Origin: QHXQ01 sp036389395
GTDB taxonomy: Bacteria; Acidobacteriota; Blastocatellia; Pyrinomonadales; Pyrinomonadaceae
DNA length: 64,000 nucleotides
Assembly (NCBI GenBank): GCA_036389395.1
Contig: DASVPY010000061.1
Span: 1-64,000, forward strand
Reading direction: 5' to 3'
Shown: in pieces, positions 8,378-16,764 of the stretch
Layout: each line of letters opens with the position of its first letter
Position numbering within the stretch: the stretch's first letter is position 1
Program-made: the position numbers and the translations under genes
The notes under the pieces: model-generated
The model's input: the letters and a program-made list of their open reading frames with translations, nothing else
Databases searched by the model: none
Told to the model about the DNA's origin: nothing

Positions 8378-9511
8378 TCACGCCGCGGCCGCCGCCCCGC
8401 GCCCCGCGAGCAGGCGCGCGTAGACGGCCTCGTAGCCCGCGACCATCTTGTGCGCGGGGTAGAGTTCGCGCACGCGCTGCTGGCCCGCGCGGCCGTACTC
8501 GGCGGCGCGCGCCCTGTCGGCCAGCGCCTCCGTGATGCTCTGCGCGAGCGCGGCGCTGTCGCGGCGCGGCACGAGCCAGCCCGTGCGGCCCGGAATGATG
8601 ACCTCGTCGGCCGCGCCCACGGCCGTGGCGATGACGGGCCGGCCCAGGTTCAGCGCCTCGATGATCGCGCCCGACTGCGCCTCGTGCAAAGTCGGGTGGA
8701 CGATCAGATCGGCCGCCGCCATCACGTCGAACACGTCGCGGCGGAAGCCCGTGAAGACGATCCGCTCGGCGAGGCCCAACTCGTTCGCGAGCGCGCGCAG
8801 CCGCGGCTCTTCCTCGCCGCTGCCGACGACGAGCGCGCGCGCGCCCGGCGGCAGCTCGACCTCCGCCAGCGCCTTGAATAAATACTCGTGCCCCTTGAGC
8901 CAGTTGAGGCGCGCGACGGTGCAGAGGACGAGCGCGTCGCCGAGACCGAGTTCGCGGCGCACGGCGGCGGGCGCGTCGGCGCTCGACGGCTTGATGCGCG
9001 CCCAGTCGTAGCCGTTCGGCACGAGCGCGATCTTGCGTTCGCTGACGCCGTCCACTTCCACGAGCACGCGCTTGACGGCGGGCGAGATGGCGATGACCGT
9101 GTGCGCCAGGTTCGCCGTCAAGCGATCCGCCGCCAGCCCGCGCCGGCTGTTGTAGAGCACGGCCTCGTCCGAGTGGTGGCGCGTCATCACGCGCACGGGC
9201 GTGCGCGCGAGCCACGCGGCCGCGAGGCCGACCAGCGACGCTTCGACCAGGTGCGTGTGCAGCACGTCAATGCGGTGCTGGCGCAGGTATTGCGCGAGGC
9301 GGACGATGGCGGCGGGGAACTCTGAGCGCGCGCGGCAGCCGAGCGTCATCGTCTCGCGCCCGTCGGCCGCGAGGTACTTCTGCATCTCGGCCGCCGGCCA
9401 CAGGCTGCCGAAGCGCAGGCGGACGCGCGCCGGGTCGCTGAAGTTCGCCAGGTCTTCAAAGATGGTGTTGCGGCCCGCGGGCGAGGTGGTGATGTGCAGG
9501 ACGTTAAGCAT
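8378..9511 (-). CDS. glycosyltransferase family 4
   Basis: The protein has 377 residues from the ATG at 9511. The open frame continues to 9652 but there only translates the inverted repeat at 9557-9632. It begins MLNVLHITTSPAGRNTIFEDLANF and has the GT4 landmarks IDVLHTHLVEASLVGLAAAW, VLCTVARLNWLKGHEYLFKAL, RALVVGSGEEEPRLRALA, RDVFDVMAAADLIVHPTLHEAQSG and GRPVIATAVGAADEVI, with the conserved E-x7-E near residue 300. It is a retaining transferase at the cytoplasmic face. The presence of both half-domains and a normal length suggest an intact gene. The strand and close spacing link it with the FkbM gene downstream. Confidence 0.88.
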   Translation of the reverse strand: MLNVLHITTSPAGRNTIFEDLANFSDPARVRLRFGSLWPAAEMQKYLAADGRETMTLGCRARSEFPAAIVRLAQYLRQHRIDVLHTHLVEASLVGLAAAWLARTPVRVMTRHHSDEAVLYNSRRGLAADRLTANLAHTVIAISPAVKRVLVEVDGVSERKIALVPNGYDWARIKPSSADAPAAVRRELGLGDALVLCTVARLNWLKGHEYLFKALAEVELPPGARALVVGSGEEEPRLRALANELGLAERIVFTGFRRDVFDVMAAADLIVHPTLHEAQSGAIIEALNLGRPVIATAVGAADEVIIPGRTGWLVPRRDSAALAQSITEALADRARAAEYGRAGQQRVRELYPAHKMVAGYEAVYARLLAGRGAAAAA

Positions 9512-9556
9512 CAAGTAATCAGCGCGCCGCGTTCCGACTTGCCGGCCTCCGTGCGT

Positions 9557-9632
9557 CCTCTGTGCCCTCTGTGTCTCGGTGGTGAATCTACTCTGAGCGG
9601 CATTCACCACCGAGACACAGAGGGCACAGAGG
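9557..9632. repeat. perfect 31-bp inverted repeat, CACAGAG family, copy 3
   Basis: The arms 9557-9587 and 9602-9632 are exact reverse complements with a 14-nt loop. The inner part (TCTCGGTGGTGAATCTA) is the same as in the copy at 5462-5557, so the two are recent relatives. It lies between the stop of an FkbM gene and the start of the GT4 gene on the same strand. Confidence 0.92.
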
Positions 9633-9664
9633 GGGCACAGAGATAAATACACTCCGGGCCGCCG

Positions 9665-10441
9665 CTAACGCGGCAGCAGGTGTACGTCGAAGAGGTTCGG
9701 CTGCGCGCAGAACCAAGCCTCCTCGACCTCGCGCCCTTCGTAGAGGACTCGCATGTCGTACTGCCGCAGGACGCGCCAGATGTCGTCCATGCTCTGCCCG
9801 GCGGCGCGGACGAAGGGCGGGTGCAGGTTGAGCGCGACCGCGGGCCGGCAGCGCATGAAGGTCTGCTCGCCGCCGACGAGCACGTCAAGCTCGGCCCCTT
9901 CAACGTCGATCTTCAGGCAGTTGACGGACAGGTCGTGCCGGGCCGCGAAGTCGTCGAGGCTCACGGTCGGCACGGTCAGCCCGCGCTGGCTGCCCTCGGA
10001 GCGGACGAGGCTGTTGGCGTTCGACACGTCATGCCCCGTGTCGTAGAAAGTGGCCGTGCCCGTCTGGCGCGCGACCGCTTCGCCGCGCACCTCGACGCGG
10101 TCGGCGCAGCCGTTCAGGCGCACCGTCTCGCGGAGCACGTCGAGCGTGCCCGGCGTCGGCTCGAAGGCGAAGACGCGCCCGTCGGGGCCGACGAGGTGCG
10201 CCATGAGCACGCTGTAGAGACCTATGTGCGCGCCGATGTCGAGCGCGGTGTGGCCGGCGCGGCAGTGCGCGCGCACGAAGGCGAAGTTGCCCGCCTCGTA
10301 GTCGGCCGGGAAGTAGCGATACCAGCGCGCGGGGAAGCGGATCGGCTCGCCGTTGATGACGCGGCGCACGCCGCGCCCGCCCGTGGACACGTCGAGCGCG
10401 CCGTAGAAGACAGACTTCGTTAGTGATCTGAGTGAAGGCAT
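9665..10441 (-). CDS. FkbM-family methyltransferase
   Basis: The 258-residue protein has motif I GHTALDIGAHIGLYSVLMA, then RVFAFEPTPGTLDVLRETV, a central NSLVRSEGSQ segment and the FkbM marker LKIDVEGAELDVLVGGEQTF. The family O-methylates sugars using SAM. It differs clearly in sequence from the other three FkbM proteins here, so it is probably not a recent duplicate and may act at a different position. The gene is 30 bp downstream of the GT2 gene at 10472 on the same strand. ATG start at 10441. Confidence 0.88.
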   Translation of the reverse strand: MPSLRSLTKSVFYGALDVSTGGRGVRRVINGEPIRFPARWYRYFPADYEAGNFAFVRAHCRAGHTALDIGAHIGLYSVLMAHLVGPDGRVFAFEPTPGTLDVLRETVRLNGCADRVEVRGEAVARQTGTATFYDTGHDVSNANSLVRSEGSQRGLTVPTVSLDDFAARHDLSVNCLKIDVEGAELDVLVGGEQTFMRCRPAVALNLHPPFVRAAGQSMDDIWRVLRQYDMRVLYEGREVEEAWFCAQPNLFDVHLLPR

Positions 10442-10471
10442 TTGGTTGTTCGTTCCTTGCAGACGGCGCGG

Positions 10472-11431
10472 CTAGCCGGCGACGGCCTTGCGGCCCGAGA
10501 GGGTCGCTTTCAGCCGCCGCCACTTCCGGTAGCCGTCGCGGCCCAATTTTTCGGCCGCGTACTCCTTGAGATCGACGAGCCAGAGGCGGCGGGTCACGTA
10601 GTTGCGGTACAGGTCGCGGGCCAGTTGTTGCCGCGCGCCCGCGCCCAGGTTGGCGTGGCGCAGGCCGGCGGCGAGTTCGCGCATGACGGCGAGCCGGACG
10701 AGCAGCGGCCGGCGGTAGCCCGCGCCCGCGACGTAGGCGAGCATCTCCGCGTGCGTGTGGTAGTCCTCGTCGGCCACGGGGCGGCGCTTCCAGTAGAGCG
10801 TCTCCGGCAACTGTATGATCTGCCCGTAGAGGGCCAGCTCCGCGATGAAGATCAGATCGGCGCACAGCGACAGGCGCAAGAGCCGCGTGCGCGCGGCCGT
10901 CTCGCGCCGCATCAGGCCGTAGAGCGCCGGGTTCAACTCCCAGTGCGTCGTGACGTAGTTCCAGCGGGCGCGCAGGTCTGTCTGCTCGGCGGCGCAGTCG
11001 AGGAACGGCGGCCAGAGCGCCTGACCGTCGGGCGAGATTGGCTGCCCCTGGCTGTGGCAGAGGACGGCTTCGGGACGCGCCTGCAACGCGGCGACTGAGC
11101 GCGAGATGAACGACGCGTGCCAGATGTCGTCCTGCGCCGCCCACATGAAGAACTCGCCGCGCGCCTGCGCGAAGGCGTAGTTGAAGTTGCGGTAGGCGCG
11201 CAGGTTTTTGCTCTGGCGATGATACCGAATGCGCGCGTCGCGCGCGGCGTACTCGCGGCAGACGGCCTCGGTCTCGTCGGTCGAGGCGTCGTCCGAGATG
11301 ATCAGCTCGAAGTGCGCGTAGTCCTGCCGGAGCAGCGCGTCGAGCGCGCCGCGCAGGTAGGCCGCGCCGTTGTAGACGGGCATCCCGATGCTGACCAGGG
11401 GCGTCGCGCCCGTTGTCGTCTCTGTCGCCAT
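10472..11431 (-). CDS. glycosyltransferase family 2
   Basis: The 319-residue protein starts with a short tail and then the GT-A signature LVSIGMPVYNGAAYLRGAL and LIISDDASTDETEAVCREY. FMWAAQDDIWHASFISRSV carries the family's acidic donor and metal region. The C-terminal half has no membrane segment and ends in a basic helix-rich region, typical of EpsE/WcaA-type transferases. It is expected to act in the cytoplasm on lipid-linked sugar. It lies between two FkbM methyltransferase genes on the same strand with gaps of about 30 bp, so one transcript is likely. Confidence 0.88.
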   Translation of the reverse strand: MATETTTGATPLVSIGMPVYNGAAYLRGALDALLRQDYAHFELIISDDASTDETEAVCREYAARDARIRYHRQSKNLRAYRNFNYAFAQARGEFFMWAAQDDIWHASFISRSVAALQARPEAVLCHSQGQPISPDGQALWPPFLDCAAEQTDLRARWNYVTTHWELNPALYGLMRRETAARTRLLRLSLCADLIFIAELALYGQIIQLPETLYWKRRPVADEDYHTHAEMLAYVAGAGYRRPLLVRLAVMRELAAGLRHANLGAGARQQLARDLYRNYVTRRLWLVDLKEYAAEKLGRDGYRKWRRLKATLSGRKAVAG

Positions 11432-11462
11432 GTGTCCTTAAGTCTTAAACCCGCGCCGCGCG

Positions 11463-12350
11463 TCAGCCGCCGTTCGCGGCCAGACGGCGTTGCGCCTCCG
11501 TCACGCGCGGCCGCCACTGTTCGTTCAGACAGATCACGTCGCACAAGGCCGCGTCCGCGGTCTCGGCGCTGTAGGGCACGACGCCGCGCGCGCCCGTCAA
11601 GATCATGAACTCGTAGCCGAAGCCGCGGAGCCACGCGAACATCTCCGACGGCTTGTAGTCGAAACGCTTCGTGTTGGTCGTGCAGGACTCGACGACGAGC
11701 AGCGGCAGCGGCGGCGTGAGCATCTCCGTCAGCCCGCGCAAGACCTGCCACTCCGCGCCCTCCACGTCAATCTTCACCGCGTCCACGCGCCCGCCGCGCT
11801 CGTTCAGGTATTCGTCCAGGCGCACGACCTTGCACGGCACGGTCTGGTCAAACAGCACGTCGTCCTCGCCGAGCGAGCAATACTCGTCCGACCAGCTTGA
11901 GACGTGCAACACCTGTTCGGCCGCCTGCTCGCCGCACGCCGCCTGCTCCAACTGCACCCAGCCGAGGTCGTTCAGCCGGACGTTGCGCGCCAGACTTTGG
12001 AACGCGCGCGGCGACGGCTCGAAGGCGTAGACCTGCCCCGTCTCGCCCACTGCGCGCGCGGCGACGAGCGTCGTGTAGCCGATGTTCGCGCCCACGTCCA
12101 CGAAACGCATCCCCGGCCCGAGGACGTGGCGCAGCAAGCGCCAGGTGGACGCCGGCAGGTGGCCCGTCAGGAAGACCGACCGCGAGAGCGCGTCCGCCAG
12201 GTTCAGATCGAACAGCAGGTTCTCGACCTCGACCCGGCAGTGGCCCGACTTCGCCACCTGGCTGAACAAGATGTGCTGCAAGCGGTCGCGCCCCTTGAAG
12301 TAAGGCAGGCGCGACAAGAAGTAGGCGCTGTTCAATAGCAACTGTCTCAT
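11463..12350 (-). CDS. FkbM-family methyltransferase
   Basis: The 295-residue protein has motif I GMRFVDVGANIGYTTLVAA, VYAFEPSPRAFQSLARNV, and the FkbM hallmark DAVKIDVEGAEWQVLRGL. After it the pattern PLLVVESCTTNTKRFDYKPS is typical of longer FkbM proteins. An N-terminal segment of about 80 residues (LLLNSAYFLSRLPYFKGRDRLQ) precedes the catalytic domain, as in several polysaccharide-locus members. The predicted activity is SAM-dependent O-methylation of a glycan. It is 21 bp downstream of the flippase stop-to-start junction on the same strand, within the continuous operon. Confidence 0.87.
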   Translation of the reverse strand: MRQLLLNSAYFLSRLPYFKGRDRLQHILFSQVAKSGHCRVEVENLLFDLNLADALSRSVFLTGHLPASTWRLLRHVLGPGMRFVDVGANIGYTTLVAARAVGETGQVYAFEPSPRAFQSLARNVRLNDLGWVQLEQAACGEQAAEQVLHVSSWSDEYCSLGEDDVLFDQTVPCKVVRLDEYLNERGGRVDAVKIDVEGAEWQVLRGLTEMLTPPLPLLVVESCTTNTKRFDYKPSEMFAWLRGFGYEFMILTGARGVVPYSAETADAALCDVICLNEQWRPRVTEAQRRLAANGG

Positions 12351-12371
12351 AAACTTTCGGCCCGCGCGCCC

Positions 12372-13835
12372 TCACGCCACCTTGCGCCGCGCGAGCAAGC
12401 CGCGCAAGCCCCCGAACTCGCCCCAGATCACGTACAGGCTCGCCAGCCCCGCGGCCGCCGCCAGGGCGAGCGCCACGGGCGTGCGCGCGACTTCCAACCC
12501 GACGTAAGGCAGCGCGCGGATGACGCACGCGGCGGCCGTCAGCGACAAAAATAGCAGCTTATTCTCCGTTGTCCAGCGCAGCCCCAGCGCGCGCCGCAGG
12601 ATGAGCCAGCAGAGCACGCAGTAGCCCGCCGCGCAAGCCGTGAAGCCGACGCCCAAACCTTCGAGACCGAGCCAGCGCACGCCCAGCCAACTGAAGCCGA
12701 GCAGCGACGCGCCGCCGAACAACTCCGTGCCGAAGAAGGCCGTGCTGCCGCTGCGCGCCAGGATCACGAACGACATCGTCCAGGCCGCGAACTTGAAGAT
12801 GTCGCCGATCAACTGCCATTCGAGCAGCGCCACGGCCGGCGTGAACTGCGCCGTGTAGACCAGCGGCACGAGGTACGGCACGAGCGCCAGCATCCCCAAG
12901 ATCACAGGCCCGCTCAGCAGCAGCACGAGCCGCAGTTGCTCGTTGATCAGACTGTTCAGCGCGGCGGGCTGCGCGCTCGCGCCCGACGCGCGCGGGTAGT
13001 AGTCCTGCGCCATCGCGGTCAGCAGGAAGCCGAGGTAGTTGACCGAGACGGCGACCGCCGCGCGGTAGAAGCCCACGTCGTCGCGGCTGAGCGCGTGCAG
13101 GACGAACACCGGCAGCAACATCTGCACGCCCGTCCCGACGAGCATACTGGCCGTGTACGGCCCGCCGAAGCGCAGGAGCGCGCGCGCCGCCCGCCAAGCA
13201 TCGGCGAGCGTGGGCCGCGTGCGCGGGGCCGGCACGCCGCCGCGCAGGTAGTAGGCGGCGACCGCCCAGTTCACGACCGCGAGCGCCAGCACCGCGGGCG
13301 CGATGCCCCGCTCCCGCCAGCGCCACACGCACAGCATCATCAAGGACGTACCGCACACGCTGCTCAAGACGCCCACGCGCGCCAGCGCGCCGACCCGGTG
13401 GTGCGCGTTGAGCAGCCCCGTCTGCACGCCCGTCGTCAGGTTCAGCACGAGGGCCAACGCCGCGACGACGACCGCGCCCGTGTGTTCGGGCCCGCCCAGC
13501 ATGACCCGGCTCACCGGCGCGCGGAAGACGACGAGCGCGAGCGCGCCCGCGCCGCCCAGCGTCCAGCACAAGAGCCACGCGCCGCGCCTGAGCGCCGCCA
13601 ACTCCGGCTCGTCGCCTTGCGCCAACGCCTGCGCGCCCGCGCGCACCAGCCCCGTGCTCACGCCGAAGCCGGCGAGTATCGCCGCCAGCCCCACCAGCCC
13701 CTGCACCAGCCCCATGTAGCCGACGCCGCCCGGCCCCAGCAGCAGCGCCCCCACCTTCGCCGAGACCAGCCCCATCAGGATGCTGACCGCCGACGCGCTG
13801 CTCAACACGGCCGTGGCTTTTAAGATCGACTTCAC
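12372..13835 (-). CDS. oligosaccharide flippase (Wzx/MATE-like polysaccharide exporter)
   Basis: The 487-residue protein is hydrophobic throughout with about 12-14 membrane segments. The N-terminus, SILMGLVSAKVGALLLGPGG (about residues 18-37), resembles the PST/Wzx start, in which the first helix precedes a G-P-x-G turn. Such proteins move undecaprenyl-linked repeat units from the cytoplasmic to the periplasmic leaflet. The GT2, GT4 and methyltransferase neighbours fit that job. No gene can be assigned confidently as a dedicated Wzy polymerase in the window; the truncated GT-C protein at 1-1017 is one candidate. The gene is followed at 21 bp by an FkbM gene on the same strand. Confidence 0.87.
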   Translation of the reverse strand: MKSILKATAVLSSASAVSILMGLVSAKVGALLLGPGGVGYMGLVQGLVGLAAILAGFGVSTGLVRAGAQALAQGDEPELAALRRGAWLLCWTLGGAGALALVVFRAPVSRVMLGGPEHTGAVVVAALALVLNLTTGVQTGLLNAHHRVGALARVGVLSSVCGTSLMMLCVWRWRERGIAPAVLALAVVNWAVAAYYLRGGVPAPRTRPTLADAWRAARALLRFGGPYTASMLVGTGVQMLLPVFVLHALSRDDVGFYRAAVAVSVNYLGFLLTAMAQDYYPRASGASAQPAALNSLINEQLRLVLLLSGPVILGMLALVPYLVPLVYTAQFTPAVALLEWQLIGDIFKFAAWTMSFVILARSGSTAFFGTELFGGASLLGFSWLGVRWLGLEGLGVGFTACAAGYCVLCWLILRRALGLRWTTENKLLFLSLTAAACVIRALPYVGLEVARTPVALALAAAAGLASLYVIWGEFGGLRGLLARRKVA

Positions 13836-13886
13836 GCAGTTTTATAAGACGGACTTCTTCATCATTAAGAGCACCGACCAAAACTT

Positions 13887-13950
13887 ACCACGAAGACACG
13901 AGGACGACATGGCCTGTCATCTTCGCGTCTCCGCGTCTCCGTCTTTCCTT
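13887..13950. repeat. degenerate inverted array of GAAGACACG-type words
   Basis: The left part (GAAGACACGAGGACGAC) is an imperfect reverse complement of the right part, which repeats CGCGTCTC. It resembles the other paired arrays in the window but is more degraded. It lies between the GT2 stop and the flippase start. Confidence 0.4.
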
Positions 13951-15185
13951 CACGCCTCCACCACGCCGAGCGAGCGGGCGAGCTTGACCAGCCGGTAGCC
14001 GACGAGCGCCGTGGCGTAACGGGCCAGCAGCCGCGGGTCGCGCGCGCGCGCCGGCTCGTGGCGCAGGCAGTCGAGCAACTGCCGCCGCACCGCGAGCCAC
14101 GCCCCCAGCGCGTGGACGGGCGCGGCCGCCGGGCCGAAGCGCCAGCCGCGCGTCCGCCGGCGCAAGTCGTCCGCGAACGACGCGCCCGCGCCCGCCGCCG
14201 GCACCTGCGCCACGAACCAGGCGTGGAACAACTGCCGGCCCGGCAGCGCGCGCGCCGACGCGACGAGTTCCGCGCGCCGCGCCGCCAGCCAGCGCGCCAC
14301 GTAAGCCGCGTCCCGCCCCAGCGTCGGGTCGGCGGCGAAGGCGGCGCGCACACACAGCGCCGCCGCCCGTTCGTCGTCGAGCAGGTAGAGCAGGAAGGCG
14401 CACTGAAGCTCGATCAGGGCCCGCGTGCGCGGGCGGGCCAGCGCGCCGCCGACGGCCGCCGCCTCGCGCCGTAGCTTGAGCAGCACGTCGAGGCAGCGTT
14501 GGAGGTTGAGGTCGAGCGCCGAGCCGATGCTGGTGTTCGCGCCGTGCACGCGGTACTTGACGAGCGGGCGCGGCAGGAAGCCCGCGGGCGCGTGCGCCAT
14601 GAGCCGGAGCCAGAAGTCCCAGTCGCTGTAAACGAGCGCGGGGTCGTGCGGCTCGATGAGCGCGAGGCACGCGCGCCGCAGCAGCACGGTCATGCCCGGC
14701 ACGGCGTTGCCTTCGAGCAGCCGCTCGACGGGGTCGGGCGCGCGCGTCACGTCGCGCCCGAAAAGCCCCCACTCCGGGCGCACGCGCCCGTCGCCGTCCG
14801 CCAGGTGCGCGTAGCCGTAGACCCAGCCGACCGAGGGGTGGCTCTCAAGGTACGCGACCTGCTCCTCGATCTTGTAGGGGTAGAGCAGATCGTCCGAGGG
14901 CAGCCCCGACAGGTAGTCGCCCGCCGACTGCTCGAACATCAGGTTGACGGTCTTCGTGACGCCGAGGTTGCGCCCGCCAGCGTGCGTCAGGACGCGGACG
15001 ACCGCCGGGTGGCGCGCCTCGTACTCGCGCGCGATCCGCAGGCTGTCGTCGGTCGAGCCGTCGTCCACGATGACGAGTTCGATGTTCCGGTAGGTCTGCG
15101 CGAGGACGCTCTCGATGGCCGCGGGCAGATAGCGCGCGTGGTTGTAGGAGGGGATGCCGATGCTGACCTTGGGCTGAGCCGACAT
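13950..15185 (-). CDS. glycosyltransferase family 2
   Basis: The 411-residue protein has the GT-A opening VSIGIPSYNHARYLPAAIESV and IVIDDGSTDDSLRIAREY, preceded by a short tail. NLMFEQSAGDYLSGLPSDDLLYPYKI is the SDD donor-binding motif near residue 105. An acceptor-side region (MTVLLRRACLALIEPHDPALVYSDWDFWLRLM) follows. The C-terminal 150 residues are Ala/Arg-rich and helical without clear membrane segments, a tail of unknown role longer than in minimal GT2 enzymes. The predicted role is transfer of one sugar of the repeat unit. It lies 42 bp downstream of the aminotransferase on the same strand. Confidence 0.86.
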   Translation of the reverse strand: MSAQPKVSIGIPSYNHARYLPAAIESVLAQTYRNIELVIVDDGSTDDSLRIAREYEARHPAVVRVLTHAGGRNLGVTKTVNLMFEQSAGDYLSGLPSDDLLYPYKIEEQVAYLESHPSVGWVYGYAHLADGDGRVRPEWGLFGRDVTRAPDPVERLLEGNAVPGMTVLLRRACLALIEPHDPALVYSDWDFWLRLMAHAPAGFLPRPLVKYRVHGANTSIGSALDLNLQRCLDVLLKLRREAAAVGGALARPRTRALIELQCAFLLYLLDDERAAALCVRAAFAADPTLGRDAAYVARWLAARRAELVASARALPGRQLFHAWFVAQVPAAGAGASFADDLRRRTRGWRFGPAAAPVHALGAWLAVRRQLLDCLRHEPARARDPRLLARYATALVGYRLVKLARSLGVVEA

Positions 15186-15227
15186 GAGCTTGACGAAAAA
15201 GCGGACTCGCGGACTGCGGCTAACAGC

Positions 15228-16346
15228 CTAAGTCATCTCCGGCTGGCGCGCAAAGGCGGACGCCTGCGCGACGACGTACTCGGCCTCCGCCGCCGCGAGG
15301 TGCGGCCCCATCGGCAGGCTCAGCACCTCGCGCGCCATCCGCTCGGCGACCGGGAAAGCGCCCGGCGCGCAGCCCATGTCGGCGTAGGCGGGCTGGAGGT
15401 GCGGCGGCAGCGGGTAGTGGATGAGCGTGCCGACCCCGCGCGCCGCGAGGTGCTCGCGGAGGCGCGCGCGCTCCGGGTGGCGCACGACGTAGAGGTGCCA
15501 GACCGGCTCGGCCCACGCGGGCGCGCGCGGCAGCCGCAGGTCGGGCACGCCTTCGAGCGCCTGCGTGTAGATTTGTGCGACGCGGCGGCGGCGCTCGTTC
15601 CACTCGTCGAGGCGCGGCAGCTTGGCGCGCAGCAGCGCCGCCTGCAACTCGTCGAGCCGCGAGTTGACGCCGCGCACCTCGTGCGCGTACTTGACGCGCG
15701 AGCCGTAGTTCGAGAGCACGCGCACGCGCTCGGCGAGCGCCGCGTCGTCGGTCACGACCGCGCCCGCGTCGCCGAGCGCGCCGAGGTTCTTGCCGGGGTA
15801 GAAGCTGAAGGCGGCGGCGTCGGCGAGCGCGCCCGCGCGCCGCCCCTTGTAGCGCGCGCCCTGCGCCTGCGCCGCGTCCTCGACGACCTTCAAGCCGTAG
15901 CGCGCCGCCACCGCGTTGATCGCGTCCATGTCGGCGCACTGGCCGTAGAGGTGGACGGGGACGATGGCGCGCGTGCGCCCGGTGATCGCGGCTTCGAGGC
16001 GCGCGGGGTCGAGGTTGAAGGTCTCCTCGTCAGGCTCGACCGGGACGGGCGTCGCGCCCGCGTAAGTGACGCCGAGCCACGTCGCGATGAAGGTGTTCGA
16101 GGGGACGAGCACCTCGTCGCCCGGCCCGATGCCGAGCGCGCGCAAGATGAGGTGGATGGCGTCGAGGCCGTTGCCGACGCCGACGCAGTGGCGCGCGCCG
16201 CAGTAGGCGGCGAACTCGGCCTCGAAGGCCGCGACCTCCGCGCCCAGGATGTACCAGCCGGAGGAGACGGCCCGCCGCCAGGCCGCGTCCAGCTCGGCCT
16301 GCAACTCCGCGTAGACGGGTTTGAGATCGAGGAAAGGGACGTTCAT
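15228..16346 (-). CDS. DegT/DnrJ/EryC1 sugar aminotransferase (FdtB/QdtB-like)
   Basis: The protein has 372 residues from the ATG at 16346, whose first bases overlap the TGA of the upstream gene (ATGA), indicating translational coupling. MNVPFLDLKPVYAEL is the usual start of the family. It carries VGVGNGLDAIHLILRALGIGPGDEVLVPSNTFIAT and the PLP-lysine region FSFYPGKNLGALGDAGAVVTDD. These enzymes add an amino group to a keto-sugar nucleotide using glutamate. Coupling to the FdtA-like isomerase upstream suggests a dTDP-3-amino-3,6-dideoxyhexose product. The FdtB/QdtB assignment rests on that pairing rather than on substrate-specific residues. Confidence 0.9.
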   Translation of the reverse strand: MNVPFLDLKPVYAELQAELDAAWRRAVSSGWYILGAEVAAFEAEFAAYCGARHCVGVGNGLDAIHLILRALGIGPGDEVLVPSNTFIATWLGVTYAGATPVPVEPDEETFNLDPARLEAAITGRTRAIVPVHLYGQCADMDAINAVAARYGLKVVEDAAQAQGARYKGRRAGALADAAAFSFYPGKNLGALGDAGAVVTDDAALAERVRVLSNYGSRVKYAHEVRGVNSRLDELQAALLRAKLPRLDEWNERRRRVAQIYTQALEGVPDLRLPRAPAWAEPVWHLYVVRHPERARLREHLAARGVGTLIHYPLPPHLQPAYADMGCAPGAFPVAERMAREVLSLPMGPHLAAAEAEYVVAQASAFARQPEMT

Positions 16347-16756
16347 TGGGGTTGCCGGACGGCGCGCAGGAACGCGTCGTAGGTTCGGAAGTAGTCGGCC
16401 TCGTCGAAGAAGGCCGAGGCCAGCACCATGCAGACCGAGCCGGAAGAGAAGTTGTCTATGTAGCGCCACATCATCGGGCAGATGTAGAGGCCGTAATAAG
16501 ATCGGTTCAGGTGATACTTGCGCTTCTCGCGCCCGTCGTCAAGCTCGATGTCGAAGCTGCCCGACATGGCGATGACGAGTTGTTCGAGCGCCCTGTGCCC
16601 GTGCCCGGCGCGCGACGAGCCGCCCGGCACGTCGTACAAATAATAGACGCGCTTGATCTCGAACGGCAGGTGGCGGCCCGCTTCGATGAACGTCAGGTTG
16701 CCGCGCGGATCGTGAATCTGCGGCAGGGCGATGATCTTGCAGTCGGCCAGACTCAT
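16343..16756 (-). CDS. FdtA/QdtA-like dTDP-4-dehydro-6-deoxyglucose 3,4-ketoisomerase (WxcM-like cupin)
   Basis: The protein has 137 residues from the ATG at 16756. The open frame extends 64 codons upstream, overlapping the previous gene in another frame, and is not credible there. The small cupin shows the signature DPRGNLTFIEAGRHLPFEIKR, then RAGHGHRALEQLVIAMSGSFDIELDDG and SYYGLYICPMMWRYIDNFS. The tandem His of AGHGHR and the YGLYIPP-like strand are where FdtA/QdtA/Tyl1a enzymes place catalytic residues. They isomerise the 4-keto sugar to the 3-keto form for the aminotransferase, whose gene overlaps this stop by 4 bp. The rfbB product at 26571 would supply the substrate. Confidence 0.85.
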   Translation of the reverse strand: MSLADCKIIALPQIHDPRGNLTFIEAGRHLPFEIKRVYYLYDVPGGSSRAGHGHRALEQLVIAMSGSFDIELDDGREKRKYHLNRSYYGLYICPMMWRYIDNFSSGSVCMVLASAFFDEADYFRTYDAFLRAVRQPQ

Positions 16757-16764
16757 AAGACGGC

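Noticed and set aside
9512..9652. In-frame N-terminal extension of the GT4 gene at 8378-9511
   Set aside because: Same situation: 47 codons translate the CACAGAG repeat.
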